Positions 58,394 to 64,000 of a stretch of DNA of 64,000 nt are shown here, in pieces. Every line of letters begins with the position of its first letter. The first letter of the stretch is position 1. The stretch covers positions 48,456-112,455 of the forward strand of contig JAECUM010003683.1 of assembly GCA_016617855.1 (NCBI GenBank), read 5' to 3'. Both the position numbers and the translations under genes were made by a program. The DNA comes from Megalonaias nervosa (Eukaryota > Mollusca > Bivalvia > Unionida > Unionidae). Below the pieces are notes generated by a model. The model was not told the origin of the DNA. It was given only the letters and a program-made list of their open reading frames with translations, and ran no database searches.

Positions 58394-59757
58394 GTGTAAG
58401 GTTGCTTACATCAAAGCAAACTACTAAGTTTTTATGGTATTAGAATAATTTTTGAAGCATTATTTCTGAAACTTCATATTGTATTTTGGAGATATCATTA
58501 AAGTTTTGTGATCATTAAAGTTTTGTGCAGTGGTGCCCATGAGTCGACTCCAAGGGATGTACTTCACTCAGCGGAATGTACTTCATTCACCGCGTGTTCA
58601 AACCTATAATCTAGAAGCGGTGGCACCATTATGTAAATACGCTCAGGAGCCTAATTGCGAGTGTTGAATCAAACCATATTGTTGTTCATTGTGTTGTCAT
58701 ACTGGGATCACATTTTAATGAGTTAGGTATTTACAATTTCAAGGCAAAATAAAAACATAATTACTGGTGCACTGATCTAAAATGTGCAATTCAATAACGC
58801 ATAAACAAACAATAATTGAGTCAAAAGGGAGAGGTAGTGTTACAGCAACCCACGAATGCTCAATTCTTGTCATCATTCAGTCAAGTTATACAGAACTCTG
58901 AATTAGGCAGAAACAATAACAGAAAATTAATAAATGACTTTTCAAACAAGTTAATACCATTTCTTTTTAATAATCATGCATGCCAACCCCGAGAGAAGTA
59001 TATGCATAATTTTTGTTAATTTAAGTTTGCCTAAATAAAAGCATTTAGAACTTACTGCATGCATCTGGTTACGTCTTGGAGCTGTGGGTCGGCTTATATG
59101 CAGGTCATGCACTTTTTAGTATTTATACCTATTCAGTTGGGGGGGGGGGTCGGCTTATACGCGAACGGGCTTATACGCAAGTATATACAGTAATTCCACC
59201 ATTATAAAGTAAATCAACCACAACTTACTATGACTGATACAAAGTCATAAATAACCTTTACATGTTTAGAGCATGTAAAGGTTAATATCCATATTTGTTA
59301 GTGATCAAAAACTCACAAGATACAGTACTGCTGTTTCTGTGTTTTAAAGCAATCTGAAATCTCTAAAATTGACCTACAAGTGCTATACACATCCACCCCA
59401 TTATACATTCAAGTGCTATACAAAATTAGTGTCCAAGTCACTAGGTACTGTTTATGTTGTCCACAAGGCCTGAGCATGCAATTTACTGAATAAACCATCA
59501 CCTTACAAATGCTAGCTTGCTGAATGGTCAATTCCAATACTGACCAACAAGCTAAGAACATATTATGTATGGAAAGCCATCACAAAACAAAAATTATGTA
59601 TTCATTTTATCTATATAAAACTGGGCTGGAATGAGAAAGCTTAATAACCCAACAATGTTTTCTTTTAGTTGTCCAGGCTAGCTGGGCAAAGGAAAAAATT
59701 TTCCTTTTCAATCCTTTATCAGCCTACCTTCCTCTTTTCTTCCTGACAAATTCTCAC

Positions 59758-59911
59758 CCCCTGTAAGAGCAACAAGAGTAGCTGCAGACGAACCTCCGCG
59801 GTATGGCCGTAGCCGAGACAATAGTGTCTCATTCAAACTTTTGACAGTTGTGTCATCCTTTTTCTGAAGAATAACCCTCTCTTGTACTGGGACAGCAATA
59901 CCATCTTCAAC
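59758..59911 (-). CDS. HECTD4: HECTD4-like exon A (first exon in window)
   Basis: Acceptor ...TTTTTACAG then GTTGAAGATGG; donor GTGAGAAT at 59757. It is entered in phase 0 and is 154 nt, giving 51 codons plus one base. It begins VEDGIAVPVQERVILQKK and ends in a Ser/Gly-rich stretch (RPYRGGSSAATLVALTGG). No known domain is visible; the charged start followed by a low-complexity linker suggests a surface or linker segment. The leftover G joins the next exon to make a glycine. The preceding exon was not found between here and 64000, so it is probably outside the window or very short. Confidence 0.85.
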
Positions 59912-60249
59912 CTGTAAAAATAAATACCATACAACCCTTCTATCAAAGACAGTCAAAAGAAATTACAATTTTGCCCACATAGTCAAATCTTCCATAATGT
60001 TTATATATTTGAGACTCAGTCAAATGTATCCCTTCTTGAAAGGTGACTTTTAATGCAGATTTCAGACAATGAACATAAGGTGCCCATAATTATCCCATGT
60101 GATTGCCAGGTTGGTGACAACTGAATGATTGCCCCAGGGTTGATACCATAGACATTATATCAGTCTACCACATGATGCACTTGACCTTCTTTGTTTAGTC
60201 GGATACTAAGGTACAAAAAGATACAGCAGCTGTTTAATTAGTGTACCAA

Positions 60250-60970
60250 GTTACTGTCAATAGGTAAATATATTATTTGATGTCTTTCTTGTCTCAAATG
60301 CAACCTATCCACAAAATCTGTTCATGGTAAAAGAAACAGAACTAAAGTTTGGGGGTTTTTTTGCAAAAAAACCCAAACATTTGTTCTCTTTAAGTTTCAA
60401 GAACCTTTAACCTATTTACCTTGATAGACGCCTTTATGTCTCAAATAGAAGCCATCAACAAAATTTGGTTATGGTTTGTGGCATTGGACTCCAATTATTT
60501 TGTGGAAACTATTTTCCTTCCTGGAGTCATTCTGACTTTGACCTTTACCCCAAATAACAATATGATAAAGAACTAAGTAGTTTTATGAAAATTGTTGATC
60601 CCTCTTTAAGTCCCTGTGGTTTTGACCTTTGACCTTTTGACCCAAATATGTCTTAAACGTAAGCCAACTACAAACTTTAGTTGAATGATACAGAACTAAG
60701 AAATTTTACGAAAATTATTTTTCCCTCTTTAAGTCCCTGAGACTTTGACCTTTGACCTTTTGATCCAAAATGAACATGTGCCTTCATTGTTTCATTTGCA
60801 ATCCCTCCAAAGTCTGCTCAAAGTAGGACACAACAAGTTTAAGATACTGTGTAGAAACCATTTTTCTTCTTAGACCCACTATTATCTAAACCTTTGACCT
60901 TATGATCCCTAACTCAAAAGGGGCCTTTTTATATCAAGCACAAGCTATTTACAAAGTTAGGTCAAAGTAC
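60250..60970. repeat. Dispersed repeat related to family Z
   Basis: Three to four degenerate units with 'ctttgacctttgaccttttg' and 'aactaagaaattttacgaaa'-type phrases, for example near 60613 and 60741 (spacing about 130). Confidence 0.65.
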
Positions 60971-61383
60971 CAGCCATACCAAGTGTGTAACATGAAAAAA
61001 ATGATTTTTTTTATTACTAAACTCTGTGGCAATGTCATGTTTATAGAAACATGCTTGCCAATAAACCTTATAAAAAGGTAACAAACAGAGAGATACCTTT
61101 TTCAACAATGTGATGCAAGCACCTAACCTGCAGCCTATACAAACACTAAACAGTTGTGATTTGCATGGCTTCACACTTAATGTTCATGGAATACTACCAT
61201 CCCTGAAATGTTTATACAGTTAGTTATCACAGTGGATATTGAAAGGTAAAGGTGGTTGAGGTAAACCATCATTTCATTGATGACACAAATATTTTAACTG
61301 GGATGCAGAAAATCACTCCCCAGTACACATGCAGTAGCTGGATGGCAAATTCAAAGGCTTGCCAGTCCTAGTTTCAACCACCT

Positions 61384-61650
61384 GCTGAAAATGTGTTGAG
61401 CAATTGATCGTTTTAGCTGTGCTGATGTTTACAATGACAGAATACAGTAGCTGAAAGGCCCCCCAGATGTACCTGTTGCCTTCTATAAGAGTATATCAAA
61501 AGAACATGATGCAATAAGTGGGCGGCAAGTTCAAAGACTTTGACTAGCTGCTGAGTGGTGGGAAAATATGCTAATATTTATAATGACTGAATTCAGAGGC
61601 AGAAAGACCCAGAGACGTACATGTGGTCCTTATAAGAGTACATCAAATGA
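61384..61650. repeat. Two-copy degenerate tandem repeat
   Basis: Blocks 'tgtttacaatgacagaatac' / 'tatttataatgactgaattc' and 'ataagagtatatcaaaagaa' / 'ataagagtacatcaaatgaa' recur at a spacing of about 145 bp. Confidence 0.6.
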
Positions 61651-61788
61651 ACAACTTTAGCTTTCATTATTGTGTTCGTTTTCCTACTGTAGCCGAATAT
61701 GTGACCTTAACATCAAGACATGTCAAGACTTAGACAAAATGCTGTTTACAAATTTGGATAAGTATTTGGGGTTAAACAGCAAACTGAT

Positions 61789-62093
61789 GAAGATGGTAAT
61801 GAAATTCAGAATCAGAAGAGTGCTAAAGCTGCTTGAACTGATAGTTCAGATGGAACTGTAACCAACTGTAAGAAAGTGTGTGATGCCTGGCTTAGTGTTT
61901 GCAATAAGGCTTTTGCTCGAATTGATAAAATTCAGTCTGACTCCAATGGACAAACAAGAGCTATATGTCAGTGGTGTAAAGAATTTGGAAAATTAAACTC
62001 AATGACAACCACTGGTTTCTTCTCATCCGGACATTTAGCCACTTCAGGTATGTCCAATATACTTATGGGGACTGCAACTTTTGCTTTTTACTA
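61789..62093 (+). pseudogene. Possible processed fragment of an unrecognised gene
   Basis: In one plus-strand frame the sequence reads QQTDEDGNEIQNQKSAKAA, a stop, then TDSSDGTVTNCKKVCDAWLS and on to a stop at 62093 (ending MGTATFAFY). The balanced, polar composition is more protein-like than neighbouring intron, and the single stop suggests decay. I do not recognise a family, and it could be chance. Confidence 0.25.
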
Positions 62094-63968
62094 AAATACG
62101 GATCCTGGACTCCAAGTTTTAAAATCCAAGTGAGACCTCTGACCTACCTGATTTCACAATAGCTATGGTGATATGAGTTGTAGGTATTGCTGCAGCTGTA
62201 GTTTAAAGAGTTGTAGGTACTGCTGCATTAGGCTAATCGGCAACAATTAAGTACATGAAACAGAACAAACCAAACTGTTCTTTATTATTGTTATGTTGAG
62301 GTATTTCTTTTGGATACCTCTTCTCCAAAATAAAAATTTTCACCAACAAAAGGTGGCACTCTACAGTTTCGTATTTTGCATAGAGTTAGAATTTTAAAGA
62401 AAAAGAATTTCCCCGGGTTTCTTCACTGACTATTTAAAAAAGACCTTCTATATCTTAGGTATTGTTCAAAGAAGCTTTAATTCCCTTTATTTTGGTGTAT
62501 GATTGATGAGTTAATATGGGCTATAGCGTATACAGCTTGGCCTTACTCCAGATGTGCACCTTTCAAAAAAGTGCTAGCTCCACGTGGTTATTTTTACTTC
62601 CTGAACTTCAGAGGTAAATTGTCCAAAAAAAAGAGCAGATAACTGTTTTTAAGATTTTATATATTTGGTAATTCATTCATTGCACTTTCAGAAGCTGGTC
62701 TTGTCTAGTCTGGCAAAATTCATTTTCCCTATTTTAACAGCTGCTAAGGATAGTGTACTTTAGACAAATTCAGGCTGATTTTTGGAGCACAAGAGAGCAG
62801 CCATTTTAGTCAGCAGTGTGCTAAGATCATTTACAATTTCCAAAAGTACATTATCCAAAGAAATGTTAGCCACATTACATCAAAGTAGCATAGAGGTATG
62901 CCAACATTCTCTCCATTGTGCATGTTTTAAATGCAAACAACTTCCCCTTACATACGTCACCCTCTCAAAAGTACATAATAACTGGTGAGCGCCCCCAAAG
63001 TTTCACTTTCCTGAATTAGTACTTTACTGACTACTATGACAGATTTACCGCTCCACAATGCTGTATTCAGATTTTAAGTCCATAAATGCCATAGTCAACT
63101 TGTTTAGACTGAGGTATTTTGATCAAATAATTATCTTTACTTGTTAATTTCATTTTTAGATTTTTATTTATTAAATTTATCTTAACCCTTATGCTAGGGC
63201 TATATGGTTTTATAACACAAGATCCTGCAGGGCTAAATTGTGATGGAAAAAGAAAGGAAAATTGCAGTCTTTTAAATTTTATTTTTTTTTTAATTTCAGC
63301 TTGTTAGTCTGCCCTTTCTACATATTTTTTTGAAATACCATTGAAATGAGGGGTTGACCAACATGCTGTCTATTATAGCCAAAAAGCATTTGCATTGGTC
63401 AAGTATTTAACACCATTTTCAGGTTAAAAATCACTCACTGGTCTCTCCATTAACACTTTCCCAGCTCCAATAATCTGATATACATCCTAACTTTAAAAAT
63501 AAACTGCCTTCATCACTATTGTTAGCCAGTTAAGTAATTGCTGACAATGTCAGAAACAAGTGGTAGAGAATTTCTTGGTTTCAATCACACTCATTGATTC
63601 ATAAGATGAACATTAAAAAAAAAAAAACAATCAAGCCTTATATTTTATTTTAGTCAATAAATACTTATAACTGCATCACATTGCCCAAATGGAACTTTCT
63701 AAGTACTCTCTATGATGTCTATATGGTTATTTTTTGATTCAAATCAATTCAGTCCAAAGTCTTGCTTGTCCTGTTTGTGCTGAGTATTTTCTAACAATGT
63801 GACAAAATTGTTACACAGTGTTTTAGCATATATGCCAACCATTACTCACTGTTCCACCTCATTACATCATATGCTCACATGTACACTGATTTTTGTACAA
63901 ATAAAATACATAAAATAAAGCAATGAAAAACTGTTATTTTTATTCTCATCTCTAGAATCCCACACTTC

Positions 63969-63969
<1 letters not shown>

Positions 63970-64000
<31 letters not shown>
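63970..64000. repeat. (TA)n microsatellite, cut by window end
   Basis: Alternating TA to the last base. Confidence 0.95.

Larger units (their letters stand above)
56184..59190. mobile_element. Pogo/Tigger-like DNA transposon, non-autonomous, 3.0 kb with inserts
   Basis: The 23-bp terminal inverted repeats match at 22 of 23 positions: left CTGCATATACTTGCGTATAA at 56184 onward, right ending ...AAGTATATACAG at 59190. They are flanked by TA on both sides (56182-56183 and 59191-59192), the target duplication of the Tc1/mariner-pogo superfamily. CAG/CTG at the extreme ends and a 'GTCGGCTTATA' subterminal phrase fit pogo/Tigger-type elements. No DDE transposase frame was recognised. About 1.76 kb remains once the nested hAT element is removed. 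Confidence 0.82.
55633..59757 (-). other. Intron A-B, 4125 nt
   Basis: Mostly made of a nested transposon stack (56184-59190, listed separately). The remaining ends look like unique AT-rich intron. Confidence 0.8.
3209..59911 (-). other. HECTD4: HECTD4-like gene, internal portion (16 exons, A to P)
   Basis: Sixteen minus-strand exons chain in phase into 739 codons with no internal stop. The product resembles the N-terminal to central part of HECTD4, a giant HECT-type E3 ubiquitin ligase. Diagnostic stretches are HLYLRFD-like 'IPGARCLYLRFD', 'AEYGGNTLG', 'VEGDTVTFSFEMRSG' and 'TPDKAMWGF' near the 3' side, and 'DELVHYILKVAVKESC' and 'ADTLMPQLVQLVL' in helical regions before it. In the family, the C-terminal HECT domain accepts ubiquitin on a cysteine and passes it to substrates; that domain and the SPRY domain lie downstream of this window. 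Both ends are open: no ATG with upstream context and no stop. The family match is from memory, not from an alignment; the exon chain itself is read from the sequence. Confidence 0.9.
59912..64000. other. Upstream intron/flank, no exon recognised
   Basis: Holds a dispersed repeat of the 'TTTGACCTTTGACC' type (60250-60970), a partial tandem duplication (about 61384-61650), a possible plus-strand pseudogene (61789-62093), a short duplicated stretch near 62175-62225 and a TA microsatellite at the very end. No minus-strand exon with good splice sites was recognised. Confidence 0.5.

Noticed and set aside
59141..59150. Run of ten G as a possible G-quadruplex
   Set aside because: A single G run is not a quadruplex motif; it lies in the subterminal part of the pogo-like element and is prone to sequencing error.

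Overview
This window is AT-rich animal nuclear DNA carrying the inside of one large gene on the minus strand. I joined 16 coding exons between 3209 and 59911. All have AG acceptors and GT donors, and their phases chain without a break. They total 2217 nt (739 codons) spread over about 56.7 kb. The conceptual protein matches, from memory of the family, the N-terminal to central part of HECTD4, a roughly 4000-residue HECT-type E3 ubiquitin ligase. The gene runs on past both ends of the window: no start codon, stop codon, SPRY domain or catalytic HECT domain is present. No rRNA, functional tRNA, CRISPR array, operon or second intact gene was seen.

The organism is probably a lophotrochozoan invertebrate, and I lean towards a mollusc. 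The reasons are the kilobase-scale introns, several tRNA-derived SINE families, tandem-core dispersed elements resembling those of bivalves, DIRS-type and non-LTR retrotransposon debris and hAT/pogo-type non-autonomous DNA transposons. This is inference; no search was run.

Layout from high to low coordinate, which is the direction of transcription. 59912-64000: intron or upstream sequence with a tandem duplication and a possible plus-strand pseudogene. 59911-50907: five exons (A-E), with a nested transposon stack (56184-59190) and a full-length SINE (52572-52891). 50906-41944: a 9 kb intron holding a repeat array split by a SINE, a 5'-truncated non-LTR retrotransposon with perfect target-site duplication (47335-48922), a decayed DIRS-like retrotransposon and a 45-bp minisatellite. 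41943-31147: exons F-I with repeats between them. 31146-16835: exons J-L in introns packed with four dispersed tandem-core repeat families and two minisatellites. 16834-3209: exons M-P, with a hAT-derived element that keeps transposase scraps (14975-15871) and a SINE lying 18 nt inside a splice donor (9975-10208). 1-3208: intron with no exon recognised.

The coding part is ordinary and well conserved. The unusual content is in the introns, where precise element ends, target-site duplications and nesting allow the order of several insertions to be read.
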